This document shows, one piece after another, positions 33,970 through 43,467 of a DNA stretch of 64,000 nucleotides (its first letter is position 1; each line of letters opens with the position of its first letter). The DNA comes from CAJCIW01 sp963833965 (lineage in GTDB: Bacteria; Chlamydiota; Chlamydiia; Chlamydiales; Rhabdochlamydiaceae): the NCBI GenBank assembly GCA_963833965.1, contig CAWHZZ010000001.1:186001-250000 (forward strand). The letters run 5' to 3'. Both the position numbers and the translations under genes were made by a program. A model generated the notes under the pieces. The model saw only the letters and a list, made by a program, of their open reading frames with translations, searched no databases and had not been told where the DNA came from.

Positions 33970-35142
33970 ATGTCATCTGCCTTAGGAGCCATTAGTTTCA
34001 AGCAAGCCACCCAGGTTGCTACATTCGCCTTTGCTTACCAGACCCTATCCCCTGTCGATTTTACCTCGACGATCTATACGCTTGCCATGGGGGAAATTGG
34101 CTGCATTGGAATAGATCTGGCTGATAGAAGCAGGAAATGGGTAAAGGAGACCGAAGTGCTTCATCAAGATCTGCAACAGTTGCTCGATGATGCAGAGCTC
34201 TATCAGGAATATTTAGGCCTTGAACCTTTCCTTCCCGCTCATGATTGTCAAACAGAAATAGTATCCACTTTTCCAGACAAGAGAGAGATAAGTTCCGATG
34301 GTCTCATTGTTCTTCCTTCCGAAATCATAGAAATTCTTTTCTCCTACATGACCGTTGAAGAACTTGCCCGGTTTTCCACCGTGAGCAAGTTCTGTTACGT
34401 AGCGACAAAAACTGATTCAATTTGGCAATGCCAGCTGAACAAACTTTTCCCCAAGCTTATATGCATCCCTCGAGAAAAATGTGGCCTTACCCCCGAACAA
34501 CAGTTTAAAATTGTTTACAGGAGAACACAGCGATTATTAAATCAGTATAATGCGATGTATAAAAAAAATGCTGAAGCAGCAGAAAATTTATACGATTATT
34601 GCTCTAAACCTTATCGAGCTTCGGATCGTATTCACGAGGCACGCGTCGAGCGCCGTGCCAATAGACTATACCAATTAGTTGGCCGCCATCGATATGACGG
34701 AGAGGATACATCCATTGATAGCAACAGTTATCAGGGTCAGATCATCACATGTATCAAAGAACTAGAAGAGGATTATCAAGCATTTGCAACACCTGGACGA
34801 TTTGAGGAATACATAAGACAAGCAAAAAAAATGCTCGATGTTAAGAACCGGCTCAAGGATTTTCCCCAGAGAGTTAAAAAAATGCAAACTCTTGCTGAAC
34901 GAGACTTCTTTACAGACACTTATATCTTTACAATGATTGAAAACGATGATGTGAAATCTTTCAAATTTCCCCTAAAACTAAAATTCCTTTTTTATGCAAC
35001 CTGTATTTTTTATAAAACGCTTGAAACAACCGCCATATTAATCAAACCAACCATCAAAAACAGGACGATAAAATACTTAGATAAAATGCTGAAATATCAG
35101 CCGCGGTCTTCTTGGGACAAAGCCTTGTTTCATTATTTGTGA
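33970..35142 (+). CDS. F-box-like protein, paralog 2
   Basis: 390 residues, similar along its whole length to paralog 1: TQVATFAFAYQTLSP at the start, F-box at 115-158 (LPSEIIEILFSYMTVEELARFSTVSK, TKTDSIWQCQLNKLF), and VKNRLKDFPQRVKKMQTLAE. The C-terminal 60 residues diverge. Predicted cytosolic by sequence, hence a type III effector candidate acting on host Skp1 if secreted. The tandem arrangement with the preP fragment shows it arose by duplication of a unit that included the start of the downstream protease gene. Confidence 0.75.
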   Translation: MSSALGAISFKQATQVATFAFAYQTLSPVDFTSTIYTLAMGEIGCIGIDLADRSRKWVKETEVLHQDLQQLLDDAELYQEYLGLEPFLPAHDCQTEIVSTFPDKREISSDGLIVLPSEIIEILFSYMTVEELARFSTVSKFCYVATKTDSIWQCQLNKLFPKLICIPREKCGLTPEQQFKIVYRRTQRLLNQYNAMYKKNAEAAENLYDYCSKPYRASDRIHEARVERRANRLYQLVGRHRYDGEDTSIDSNSYQGQIITCIKELEEDYQAFATPGRFEEYIRQAKKMLDVKNRLKDFPQRVKKMQTLAERDFFTDTYIFTMIENDDVKSFKFPLKLKFLFYATCIFYKTLETTAILIKPTIKNRTIKYLDKMLKYQPRSSWDKALFHYL

Positions 35143-35323
35143 TTTAATAGATACAACTTACATCGTTATTTATGCGTCGACCATCTCACAAAAAACTTAA
35201 ATCAAGTCCTTTATGCGAAAGAATTTATATTTATAAGACCCCCTATTTTTTCGCTCTCAACCTATCGCCCTTGGCAAAAACTTTGTATTTCTCTACACTA
35301 CAACCATTTAAAACGAAACATTC

Positions 35324-38296
35324 ATGGCTTTAGATCCTCATTTTTTGAAGGCAGCGGGAGAAACGTATGGCGATTTTGTCGTCACTAAGTGTCTTCCCCT
35401 GCCAGAACTCAATTGCGTGCTGAGGGAGCTGCTGCATTTGCCCAGCGGCGCTCAGGTGATGCACATCGCCAATGACGATCCGGAAAACCTGTTCTGTCTT
35501 TCTTTTAAGACTTTCCCTTCGAGCTCGAATGGAGTCGCCCATATCTTAGAGCACACGGTTCTTTGCGGTTCGCGAAAGTTTCCAGTCAAAGACCCGTTCT
35601 TTTCGATGAGCCGGCGCAGTTTAAACACGTTCATGAATGCGTTGACAGGTTCTGATTTTACGTGTTATCCGGCGGCCTCTCAGAATGAGAAGGACTTTTA
35701 CAATTTAATGGATGTCTATATCGATGCGGTCTTTCATCCTGAACTCAAGAAACTGAGCTTTCTGCAAGAGGGGCACCGACTGGAATTCGCCGACTCAAAA
35801 GATCCTTCGACCCCCTTGCAATACAAGGGAATCGTGTTCAATGAAATGAAGGGCAACCTCGCTTCGGCCGACACGCGACTGTGGCATGCGCTCATGGAGG
35901 CCCTCGTCCCCGATCTGCCTTATGCACATAATTCCGGCGGCGATCCGAAGGAGATTCCCAACTTGACTTATCCGGAGTTGATCGCCTTCCATGAGACTTT
36001 CTATCATCCTAGCCGCTGCCTGTTTTTCTTCTATGGCAACCTCCCCTTGAAAAACCATCTCGACTTCATTGCGGAAAAAGCCCTGAAAAACGTCCAAAAA
36101 GTCATCCCCATCCCTGCTCTTCCAATGCAAAAGAGATTCTCCAAGCCGGTCGAAAAAGAGATGCGCTATCCGATCAGTGAGACCGATGAGCTGTCGCACC
36201 GGACAATCGTCTCATTCGGCTTTTTAACGGTGCCTCTCACAGAGCAAGAAGAGCTGCTTGCCTTAACTGTGTTAGATTCGATCTTGATGGAAACCGATGC
36301 GTCACTTTTGAAGGCGGCCCTTTTGGAGACGAAGCTATGCATCCACGCCGACGCATATATGGACGCCGAGATGAGCGAGGTCCCTTACGCGATTGTCTGC
36401 AAGGGATGCGATCCCGAAAATGTAGAGAAGCTCGAAGCGGCATTGATGAAGGCATTGGAATCGATTGCGCAGAAGGGTATTCAAAACGAATTGATCGAAG
36501 CAGCGGTGCATCAACTCGAGTTTAGCCGCCTGGAGATCACCGGAGACCACGCCCCTTTCGGACTGACTTTATTCATGCGTTCGGCCCTCTGTAAACAGCA
36601 TGGCACCGATCCTGAACATTCTCTGCTTGTCCATTCGTTGTTTGAAAAGCTGCTCGAGAAAACAAAAAATCCTCGCTATCTTCCAGGGCTCATCCAGAAG
36701 CATTTTCTCGATAATCCCCATCGTGTGCGGCTCGTAATGCATCCCGATCGCCATCTTTCTTCGGAAGAGATCTCCGAAGAGAAACAGCAGCTGCACGAAA
36801 TTCAAAAAGCGCTCTCAAAAGAAGAGACCGTGGAAATCGTCAAGCAAGCCCAGGAGCTCGCCGCCTTTCAGAAAAAAACAGAACTGCAATCGCTCGATTG
36901 CCTGCCCAAAGTGACTCTCGATGATGTCTCGCCGCTCGTCCGCGACTTTCCTCTCAAGCATTATACGCATGGAAATTTGAAGATTTTCCATCACGACTGC
37001 TTTACCAATTACATCGTCTATGCGGACTTGATTTGCGATCTATCCCACATCGATGATGAGGAGCTGCCTTATGTTCATTTGCTCACCTCGCTGATCCCCG
37101 AGCTTGGCAGCGGCATGCGCAATTACGTTCAAAATCTCGAATATATTCAAGCGCACACCGGGGGCATCGGCGCCTCTTGCGCCCTTCATCTGCAAACCGA
37201 CGATCCCAAAATCGCGCGGCCATCCTTCAATTTGCGTGGGAAAGTTTTGCATCGAAAAGTGGACAAACTTTTCGACTTGATGCGCGACACTTTGCTTCAA
37301 CCTCGGCTCGATGAAAAAAATCGGATCGAAGAGCTCGTCAAGCAGCTGCGCGACGCGCAGCTCAACCGGCTCAATCGGCAGGCCATGCGTTACGCCATTC
37401 AGCTCTCGCTCAGCGGCTTCTCGCCGGCTTCATACATCGGCGAAGCCTGGTACGGCCTGCGCTACTTCAAGGCAGTGGAATCTTTGTCCAAGAATTTAAC
37501 GCAGAACATCGACGCGCTGATTGAAAAACTGCTTATGCTCAAAGAACGACTATTTACCTTTCACGATCTTCACCTCGTGCTCAGCTGTTCCAAGGAGATG
37601 TTCGAGCAAATCCAAGCGAATGGTTTTTTTGGGCTCGGCGATTTGGCCCCTCGCCTTTCTTATAAGCCTTGGAAACTCGATTTCGAAGTTCCCTCAGTCG
37701 CTTCTCAAGCTCGTATCATTCCCTCGCAAGTCGCCTTCAATGCCGAAGGGTTTAAAACCGTCACCTATTTGCACGCCTTTGCTCCCGCTCTCACAGTCGC
37801 GGCGCAGCTTTTTGACAATAAGATCCTCCACCGCAAAATCCGCGAACAAGGCGGAGCCTATGGTTGCGGCGCCACTTACAGTTCTGGCCTTGGGCATTTC
37901 AGTTTTCATTCTTTCCGCGATCCCCATATTGCCGCTTCCATCAGGACCTTTGACGATGCCATTGACGAGATTGCCGAGGGCCACTTCACGGACCAAGATT
38001 TGGAAGAAGCGAAGCTCGGCATCATCCAACAATTCGATACCCCTATCTCTCCGGGTAGCCGCGCGCTCACCGCGTACACATGGCTCCGCGATGGGAAGAC
38101 CAAAGAGATGCGCCAGGAATTCCGCACCCGTTTGCTAAATCTCACTGCGCGCGACCTTAAACACGCCGTCGAAATGGAGCTTTTCCCCAAAAAAGCAAAA
38201 GGCGTGATCGTCAGCTTTGCCGGCAAAGAGCTTTTGGAGAAGGAAAATACACTACTTTCTCCGGAAGGAAAAGCCCTCAACATTCGAGCCATTTAA
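35324..38296 (+). CDS. M16C metallopeptidase (presequence protease / insulinase family)
   Basis: 990 residues, full length for the PreP group. The inverted zinc motif HxxEH is HILEH with the downstream Glu in NEMKG, followed by NTFMNALTGSDFTCYPAASQN that is typical of PreP. Two M16 halves are joined by a long linker, so the enzyme forms a closed chamber for short unfolded peptides. Chlamydiae encode such a protease. It is transcribed after the F-box genes but is housekeeping in character (more GC-rich third positions). Confidence 0.92.
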   Translation: MALDPHFLKAAGETYGDFVVTKCLPLPELNCVLRELLHLPSGAQVMHIANDDPENLFCLSFKTFPSSSNGVAHILEHTVLCGSRKFPVKDPFFSMSRRSLNTFMNALTGSDFTCYPAASQNEKDFYNLMDVYIDAVFHPELKKLSFLQEGHRLEFADSKDPSTPLQYKGIVFNEMKGNLASADTRLWHALMEALVPDLPYAHNSGGDPKEIPNLTYPELIAFHETFYHPSRCLFFFYGNLPLKNHLDFIAEKALKNVQKVIPIPALPMQKRFSKPVEKEMRYPISETDELSHRTIVSFGFLTVPLTEQEELLALTVLDSILMETDASLLKAALLETKLCIHADAYMDAEMSEVPYAIVCKGCDPENVEKLEAALMKALESIAQKGIQNELIEAAVHQLEFSRLEITGDHAPFGLTLFMRSALCKQHGTDPEHSLLVHSLFEKLLEKTKNPRYLPGLIQKHFLDNPHRVRLVMHPDRHLSSEEISEEKQQLHEIQKALSKEETVEIVKQAQELAAFQKKTELQSLDCLPKVTLDDVSPLVRDFPLKHYTHGNLKIFHHDCFTNYIVYADLICDLSHIDDEELPYVHLLTSLIPELGSGMRNYVQNLEYIQAHTGGIGASCALHLQTDDPKIARPSFNLRGKVLHRKVDKLFDLMRDTLLQPRLDEKNRIEELVKQLRDAQLNRLNRQAMRYAIQLSLSGFSPASYIGEAWYGLRYFKAVESLSKNLTQNIDALIEKLLMLKERLFTFHDLHLVLSCSKEMFEQIQANGFFGLGDLAPRLSYKPWKLDFEVPSVASQARIIPSQVAFNAEGFKTVTYLHAFAPALTVAAQLFDNKILHRKIREQGGAYGCGATYSSGLGHFSFHSFRDPHIAASIRTFDDAIDEIAEGHFTDQDLEEAKLGIIQQFDTPISPGSRALTAYTWLRDGKTKEMRQEFRTRLLNLTARDLKHAVEMELFPKKAKGVIVSFAGKELLEKENTLLSPEGKALNIRAI

Positions 38297-38328
38297 ATCA
38301 TTAATCCTTAACAGCATAGTAAAAAATA

Positions 38329-38364
38329 TAGACGGGATCGTCTTATTTATACTATAATGTCTAT
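38329..38364 (+). promoter_or_regulatory. promoter of the regulator-aminotransferase unit
   Basis: TAGACG (38329) and TATAAT (38353) with an 18-bp spacer; ATAGAC at 38328 and GTCTAT at 38359 form an inverted pair that brackets the -10 and could be an operator. The -35 is weak (4 of 6). Confidence 0.45.
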
Positions 38365-38378
38365 TCCAGAGAGGGACT

Positions 38379-38984
38379 ATGCATCCTTTAGACCATTACA
38401 TCCCCATCGCGCAATCGATCGTCGCCTTGCTTCAACCCTATGCAGAGGCCGTCATCCACGACCTTAAAACCGGTAAAATCCATGCGATTTTCAACCCTTA
38501 TTCCCGAAGAAACATCGGAGATGATTCCCTTTTGGACACAGAAGTCCAGAAGGCCAAACTCCCCGATTATTTTGAACCCTATTTGAAGACCAATTGGGAT
38601 GGCAAGAGACTCAAGTCAGTGACCTCGACCCTTCGCGACGCCAAGGGCAAGCCGATCGGGCTGCTTTGCATCAATTTGGACATTTCTAAGTGGGAGGAAC
38701 TCCATTTTCTATTCGAACAATTCATCGCCAAACCCAAGGAGCTTCCCAAAGAGCTATTCATCGAAGACTGGAGGGAGAAGATCAGCCGCTACATCTATAA
38801 TCGCCTCAAAGCCAAACAGCTCACCTTGGAGCGTTTGACAAGAGAACAAAAAATCGATCTCATCGCCGACCTGCATGAAGATGGCGCCTTCGAAGGCAAA
38901 AACGCCGCCGCCTACGTGGGAAGCGTCTTGGGTTTGTCCAGAGCGACCGTTTACAAATATCTCAACGAAAATCAGGAGGACTAA
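38379..38984 (+). CDS. YheO-like PAS/HTH transcriptional regulator
   Basis: 201 residues. The N-terminal PAS-like domain (about 1-110) has AVIHDLKTGKIHAIFN and GKPIGLLCINLDIS, typical of the YheO family; the C-terminal helix-turn-helix is at about 155-195 (GKNAAAYVGSVLGLSRATVYKYL). Relatives such as DauR control amino-acid catabolism genes. The aminotransferase gene overlaps its stop (TAATG), so it probably regulates its own operon. The ATG at 38379 is preceded by GAGAGGG. Confidence 0.85.
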   Translation: MHPLDHYIPIAQSIVALLQPYAEAVIHDLKTGKIHAIFNPYSRRNIGDDSLLDTEVQKAKLPDYFEPYLKTNWDGKRLKSVTSTLRDAKGKPIGLLCINLDISKWEELHFLFEQFIAKPKELPKELFIEDWREKISRYIYNRLKAKQLTLERLTREQKIDLIADLHEDGAFEGKNAAAYVGSVLGLSRATVYKYLNENQED

Positions 38985-40099
38985 TGAAACTACCTCTATT
39001 TAAATTAGAAGAATATCTCGTGCAATGGGAGTTCAAAGCCCCCTATCTGCTCTGCTGTTCGGATGCGCAAAGCATCTCGATGAAAGACCTAGTAGCCATG
39101 GCCGATCCAGAGTCGAAAAAATTGTGGGACAACCTGCACTTAAATTATACCGAGGTTCCAGGACTTCCCGTTTTGCGAGAGACAATTGCATCCTTGTACA
39201 CGAATATTGCCGCTCAAGACGTCATCACTACCGCCGGAGCGGAAGAGGGCATTTTCTGTACGATGCATGCGCTGCTATCCCCTAAAGATCATGTCATCAC
39301 CATTGTTCCTGCCTACCAGTCCCTCGTCGACATCCCTAATTCCATTTGCGAAACGACGACGATTGCCCTAAAAGCAGAGTCGCAATGGAAATTAAATCTG
39401 CAAGAAGTGGCGGATGCGATACGTCCCAACACGAAGCTCGTCGTGATCAATTTTCCCCATAATCCGACAGGGGCCACTCTTGATTTGGCCTCATTGAACA
39501 AACTCGTTGAACTTTGCCGCAAGTCAGGAGCCTATCTCTTTTCCGATGAAGTATATCGTTTGATGGAGATCGACGAAAAAGACCGCCTTCCCTCGATTGC
39601 AGATATTTATGAGCGAGGAATCACTTTGTCGGTGATGTCCAAAGCGTTCGGCTTGGCAGGGCTGCGGCTCGGCTGGATCTGCACCAAAGACCATGCTTTT
39701 CTTAAAAAAATTGAGCAGTTCAAACACTACACATCGATCTGCAACAGCGCGCCGAGCGAAATTCTCTCTTTGATCGCCCTCAAGGCCAAAGAGAAAGTTC
39801 TCGCGCGCAACCACACCATTATACGCTTCAACTTAAAACTTCTCGACGCTTTTTTTAAGGAACATGCGCATCTTTTTCGTTGGGTTCGCCCAAAGGGAGG
39901 CTGCATCGGTTTCCCTGAATTGCTCTCGAAAAAGAGTATTGATTCTTTTTGCAAACAACTGGTCGAGAAGAAAGGTGTTCTATTGATGCCGGGATCCATT
40001 TACAATGCTTCGGGCAATTTTTTCCGCATCGGGTTTGGCCGGGAAAATATGCCATTGTGCTTGGAGAAACTCACCGACTTTATTAAGGAAAATGTTTGA
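38984..40099 (+). CDS. class I/II aminotransferase
   Basis: 371 residues of a fold-type I PLP enzyme. Seen: NFPHNPTGATLD (substrate/PLP binding), SDEVYRLME (Asp holding the pyridine N), and the Schiff-base lysine in SVMSKAFGLAGLRLGW; FFRIGFGREN near the end supplies the carboxylate-binding Arg. The substrate is not evident. It is translationally coupled to the YheO-like regulator before it, and an ornithine cyclodeaminase stub follows with a 1-nt overlap (TGATG), suggesting an amino-acid degradation unit. Confidence 0.85.
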   Translation: MKLPLFKLEEYLVQWEFKAPYLLCCSDAQSISMKDLVAMADPESKKLWDNLHLNYTEVPGLPVLRETIASLYTNIAAQDVITTAGAEEGIFCTMHALLSPKDHVITIVPAYQSLVDIPNSICETTTIALKAESQWKLNLQEVADAIRPNTKLVVINFPHNPTGATLDLASLNKLVELCRKSGAYLFSDEVYRLMEIDEKDRLPSIADIYERGITLSVMSKAFGLAGLRLGWICTKDHAFLKKIEQFKHYTSICNSAPSEILSLIALKAKEKVLARNHTIIRFNLKLLDAFFKEHAHLFRWVRPKGGCIGFPELLSKKSIDSFCKQLVEKKGVLLMPGSIYNASGNFFRIGFGRENMPLCLEKLTDFIKENV

Positions 40100-40212
40100 T
40101 GGCGCCGCGGATTATTACCAGGCAGCAGATCGAACAGGTTGTCGATGTTCCCAATTTGATGGCGAGCATTGAAGATGTGCAAATCGCAAAGACTGTCGCT
40201 AAAGGAAAATAA
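40099..40212 (+). pseudogene. internally deleted remnant of an ornithine cyclodeaminase/mu-crystallin gene
   Basis: 37 codons: MAPRIITRQQIEQVVDVPNL, then MASIE, match the first 25 residues expected of this family, and the last part (EDVQIAKTVAKGK) resembles the family's extreme C-terminus (AVEDVxxAKxVYxKA..KG). About 280-290 residues would be missing between. The frame is intact across the junction. The start codon overlaps the aminotransferase stop, as in a former operon. Confidence 0.55.
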
Positions 40213-40326
40213 CGAAAAATGCTAGAAATTTAAACTTTTAATTTTTCAGTTTTTTAGGTTCATTGCTTTTTTTGGTCCCACTGCGCTATAAGTAGTTACC
40301 CTGTCCAGTAATAAAAGGAGCTAAAA

Positions 40327-41346
40327 ATGTTGCGCTTCACCCCTTATTCTCTTATCGCTGCGTCTATCTTACTCGCTTCTCCGCAGGCTTTCGCGCAAGG
40401 GCAGCCTGCAAAAGACAAACATTGCGAACATTGCGATTGCGTGTGCACGCCTCAACAGACTTCGAAGGCCTTTACCGCCGTCGCAAAAAAATCGATTCCC
40501 GCTGTTGTCTTTATCAAAGTGCAGAGCAATGCCCCAGATCAAGAAGAGGGCGGTTTTCCTTACGGCTATCAAAATCCTTATGATTTCAGCCCGGATGACT
40601 TTTTCAATCGCTTTTTCGGCGCGCCCTACCGCGGCCAGCCGCAAAAACCCGCTCCTCAACTGAGTCAGGGCTCCGGATTTATCGTGACCGCTGACGGCTA
40701 CGTCATGACGAATTCCCACGTGGTCAAAGGAAGCGACAAAATCACGGTCGTTCTCAACGATGGAAGGGAACTCGACGCGACTGTCGTCGGCACGGACCCG
40801 CATACGGATATCGCGATCGTCAAAATCGAAGGGAAAGAGTTCCCTTTCCTCCAGCTCGGCGATTCCGATGAGATCGACATTGGCGAATGGGTCATTGCGA
40901 TCGGCAGTCCTTTCCAACTCGAAGCTTCCGTCACCGTCGGCGTCGTCAGCGCGAAAGGCAGGCAGAACTTACGCATTACCGATTTTGAAGATTTCATTCA
41001 AACCGACGCAGCCATCAATCCGGGCAATTCCGGTGGCCCTTTGTTGAACTTGACAGGCGAAGTGGTCGGGATCAATACGGCTATCGTGTCTCGCACCGGC
41101 GGCTACATGGGCATCGGTTTTGCGATCCCGAGCAACATGGCCAAAAACATCATGGCGCAAATTATCGAGAAAGGGACCGTGACGCGCGGCTTCCTCGGCG
41201 TCAACCTGCAGCCGGTCGATAAAGACATCGCCGATGCCTTCAATCTGCCAAAACCCGAGGGCGCGCTGATCTCCGAGGTCTTCAAAGACACTCCTGCGGA
41301 TACAAGCGGGATTGAAGCAGGGAGATATCATCCTCGAATACAATAA
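40327..41346 (+). CDS. htrA: HtrA/DegP serine protease, 5' part of a frameshifted gene
   Basis: 339 residues with a signal peptide (SLIAASILLASPQAFA), so periplasmic. The chymotrypsin-like domain is complete: His131 in TNSHVV, Asp161 in HTDIAIVKI, Ser235 in NPGNSGGP. PDZ1 starts at RGFLGVNLQPVD and breaks at TSGIEAGRYHPRIQ: the frame shifts at about 41311-41320, where one extra G (ATTGAAGCAG for the expected ATTAAGCAG) moves the reading to another frame. The protease domain would still be made, without most of PDZ1 and all of PDZ2. ATG with AAGGAG eight bases upstream. Confidence 0.85.
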   Translation: MLRFTPYSLIAASILLASPQAFAQGQPAKDKHCEHCDCVCTPQQTSKAFTAVAKKSIPAVVFIKVQSNAPDQEEGGFPYGYQNPYDFSPDDFFNRFFGAPYRGQPQKPAPQLSQGSGFIVTADGYVMTNSHVVKGSDKITVVLNDGRELDATVVGTDPHTDIAIVKIEGKEFPFLQLGDSDEIDIGEWVIAIGSPFQLEASVTVGVVSAKGRQNLRITDFEDFIQTDAAINPGNSGGPLLNLTGEVVGINTAIVSRTGGYMGIGFAIPSNMAKNIMAQIIEKGTVTRGFLGVNLQPVDKDIADAFNLPKPEGALISEVFKDTPADTSGIEAGRYHPRIQ

Positions 41347-41788
41347 AATTCCCATCAAATCGCTGCAAAGCTTCAGAAATGAGATCTCGCTGATGCCTCC
41401 CGGGACGACAATCAATTTGAAGATCAACCGCAAGGGTGAGATTCTTATGATCCCCGTCACGCTCGGCACAGCCAACGACAATATAGCGACCAGCGGCAAC
41501 CTCATTCAGAAATTGGGCATGGAGATCGATAATCTCACCCCCGAGCTCGCCAAACAGCTCGGCCTGACGCAAAGAGAAGAAGGCGTCGTGATCACAAAGA
41601 TCAAACCCGGATCTTTGGCTTCGACAGCAGGCCTCCGCCCAGGCTTTTTGATCCAAGCGGTCAACCACAAAAAAGTCACAAGCGTAAGCGAATTCAACGA
41701 TGCGCTTAGCCAGACAGAAAACAAGCGCGTCCTCTTGCTCGTTCGCCAAGGCAACCTCACCCGCTTCTATTCAATTAAAGTGGAATGA
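41312..41788 (+). CDS. htrA: HtrA, 3' part in the shifted frame (PDZ1 end and PDZ2)
   Basis: 158 codons in the +1 frame starting KQGDIILEYNKIP, which continues PDZ1 exactly where the upstream frame fails, then PDZ2 (EEGVVITKIKPGSLASTAGLRPGFLIQAVNHKKV). The one nucleotide difference could be a sequencing error, a recent mutation or a programmed shift; no slippery heptamer is obvious. The stop overlaps the umuD start (ATGATGA). Confidence 0.8.
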   Translation: MKQGDIILEYNKIPIKSLQSFRNEISLMPPGTTINLKINRKGEILMIPVTLGTANDNIATSGNLIQKLGMEIDNLTPELAKQLGLTQREEGVVITKIKPGSLASTAGLRPGFLIQAVNHKKVTSVSEFNDALSQTENKRVLLLVRQGNLTRFYSIKVE

Positions 41789-42216
41789 TGAAAATCCTTG
41801 AGATCTACACAGCAAAGGCAGCGACACCGCTGCCTTTGCCTATTTATGCGGCCAATGTTCAGGCGGGGTTTCCCTCGCCTGCGGAAGAATATCTCGATAA
41901 AACGCTCGATCTCAATGAGCTTTTAATCGCCCACCCGGCCGCCACTTTTTTCGTGCGCGTCGCCGGCGATTCGATGCAGAATGCCGGTATCTTTTCCGGC
42001 GACATCCTCGTCGTCGACCGATCGCTGGAGCCCGCCGACAATAAAATCATCATTGCCATCGTAGGCTCAGAATTTACCGTCAAACGCCTCAAAATCCGCG
42101 AAGGGCGGATCTCCCTTGTCCCAGAAAACCCCGCTTATCCTATATTGGAGATGAAGGAAGAGAGCGATTTTCAAGTCTGGGGCGTGGTCACTTATGTCAT
42201 CCATAAAGCCGTATAA
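41785..42216 (+). CDS. umuD: UmuD-like S24 autopeptidase
   Basis: 143 residues. UmuD cleaves itself with RecA help and then joins UmuC to form translesion polymerase V. The cleavage site Ala27-Gly28 is in NVQAGFPSPAEEY, the catalytic Ser63 in AGDSMQNAGI, and Lys100 in FTVKRL. The length is normal. The start overlaps the htrA stop and the 3' end overlaps umuC by 23 nt. No LexA-type box was seen upstream, so SOS control, if any, must come from further upstream. Confidence 0.92.
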   Translation: MMKILEIYTAKAATPLPLPIYAANVQAGFPSPAEEYLDKTLDLNELLIAHPAATFFVRVAGDSMQNAGIFSGDILVVDRSLEPADNKIIIAIVGSEFTVKRLKIREGRISLVPENPAYPILEMKEESDFQVWGVVTYVIHKAV

Positions 42217-43459
42217 TTACTTTTTAATCGACTGCAATCAGTTTTACGTGTCGTGCGAGCAGGTCTTCAACCCGAAGCTGCGAAAAAAGCCTGTCGTCGT
42301 CCTCTCCAATAATGACGGCATCGTCGTCGCCCGCTCCAAAGAGGCCAAAGCGCTCGGAATCCCCATGGGCGCGGCCTTTTTCCAATACGCCGATCTCTTC
42401 AAAGCGCACAAAGTGCATGTGCTCTCCTCCAATTACACGCTTTACGGCGACATGTCGCAGAGAGTGATGCACGTGCTGTCTCGATTTTCGCCGGACATGG
42501 AGGAGTATTCGATCGACGAGGCGTTTTTGCATATCGGCGCGGAAGACCCGCTCGCGATTGCCAAGGAGATCAAAAGCACTGTCCTCAAGTGGACGGGGAT
42601 CCCTGTCTCCGTCGGCATCGGCGCGACAAAAACCCTCGCCAAGGTGGCGAACGACATCGCCAAAAAAAAGAATGGGATTTTTTCCTTTACCGATGCTGCA
42701 CAAATCGACGCCACCCTTGAAAACATGGACGTCGAAGAGATTTGGGGCATCGGCAGACAGCTGAGCGCCGCACTGCGGGAAGAAGGGATTAAGAACGCGC
42801 GCGCATTAAAAGACGCTCCCGATGCCTGGATCAAAAAGCGGTTCTCCGTCGTCCTGCTCCGCACCGCCTACGAGCTCCGAGGGCTTTCTTGCCTTTCGCT
42901 AATTGAGCTGCCCTCCCCTCGCAAATCGATAACTTGCTCTCGCTCTTTTGGAAAAGCTGTGACCAAGTTCAAAGAAATCGAAGAAGCGCTCGCCTCTTAT
43001 ACGGGCAGTGCCGCAGAAAAGTTGCGCGAAGAAGAGCTCTTGCCCTCTTTTTTGACGGTCTTTTTGATGACGTCGCCATTCCACAAACAAGCCTATAGCA
43101 ATAGTTGGACGATGACGCTGGACGAGCCGACGGCATTCACACCAGCGCTGATCGCAAAGGCCAAGGAAGCGCTCGGCAAAATCTTTCGGGCAGGCCTTCT
43201 TTACAAAAAAGTCGGGATCATCATGGGCGGTTTCGCCCCTCAAACCAATTATCAGCCCGATCTATTTTATTCGGATGAAGCGAAGACAAATAGGCAAAGG
43301 CGCGCGATGCAGGTCGTCGACGATCTCAATCAACGGTTCGGCGGCTCTTCGATCCGGTTTGCAGCTGAAGGCATTCGGCAGCCCTGGAAGATGAAGCGCG
43401 GCAACGTCACTCAGCGCTTTACCACTTCTTGGGACGAACTTTTAAATATTGATATTTAA
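42194..43459 (+). CDS. umuC: DNA polymerase V catalytic subunit UmuC
   Basis: 421 residues of a Y-family polymerase. Palm residues: FLIDCNQFYVSCEQVF (first Asp) and EEYSIDEAFLHI (Asp-Glu pair); VSVGIGATKTLAKVAND and the HhH region IWGIGRQL follow; the UmuC-specific C-terminal part is present. It bypasses DNA lesions and is mutagenic. Translationally coupled to umuD. Confidence 0.95.
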   Translation: MSSIKPYNYFLIDCNQFYVSCEQVFNPKLRKKPVVVLSNNDGIVVARSKEAKALGIPMGAAFFQYADLFKAHKVHVLSSNYTLYGDMSQRVMHVLSRFSPDMEEYSIDEAFLHIGAEDPLAIAKEIKSTVLKWTGIPVSVGIGATKTLAKVANDIAKKKNGIFSFTDAAQIDATLENMDVEEIWGIGRQLSAALREEGIKNARALKDAPDAWIKKRFSVVLLRTAYELRGLSCLSLIELPSPRKSITCSRSFGKAVTKFKEIEEALASYTGSAAEKLREEELLPSFLTVFLMTSPFHKQAYSNSWTMTLDEPTAFTPALIAKAKEALGKIFRAGLLYKKVGIIMGGFAPQTNYQPDLFYSDEAKTNRQRRAMQVVDDLNQRFGGSSIRFAAEGIRQPWKMKRGNVTQRFTTSWDELLNIDI

Positions 43460-43467
43460 CGCGAATT

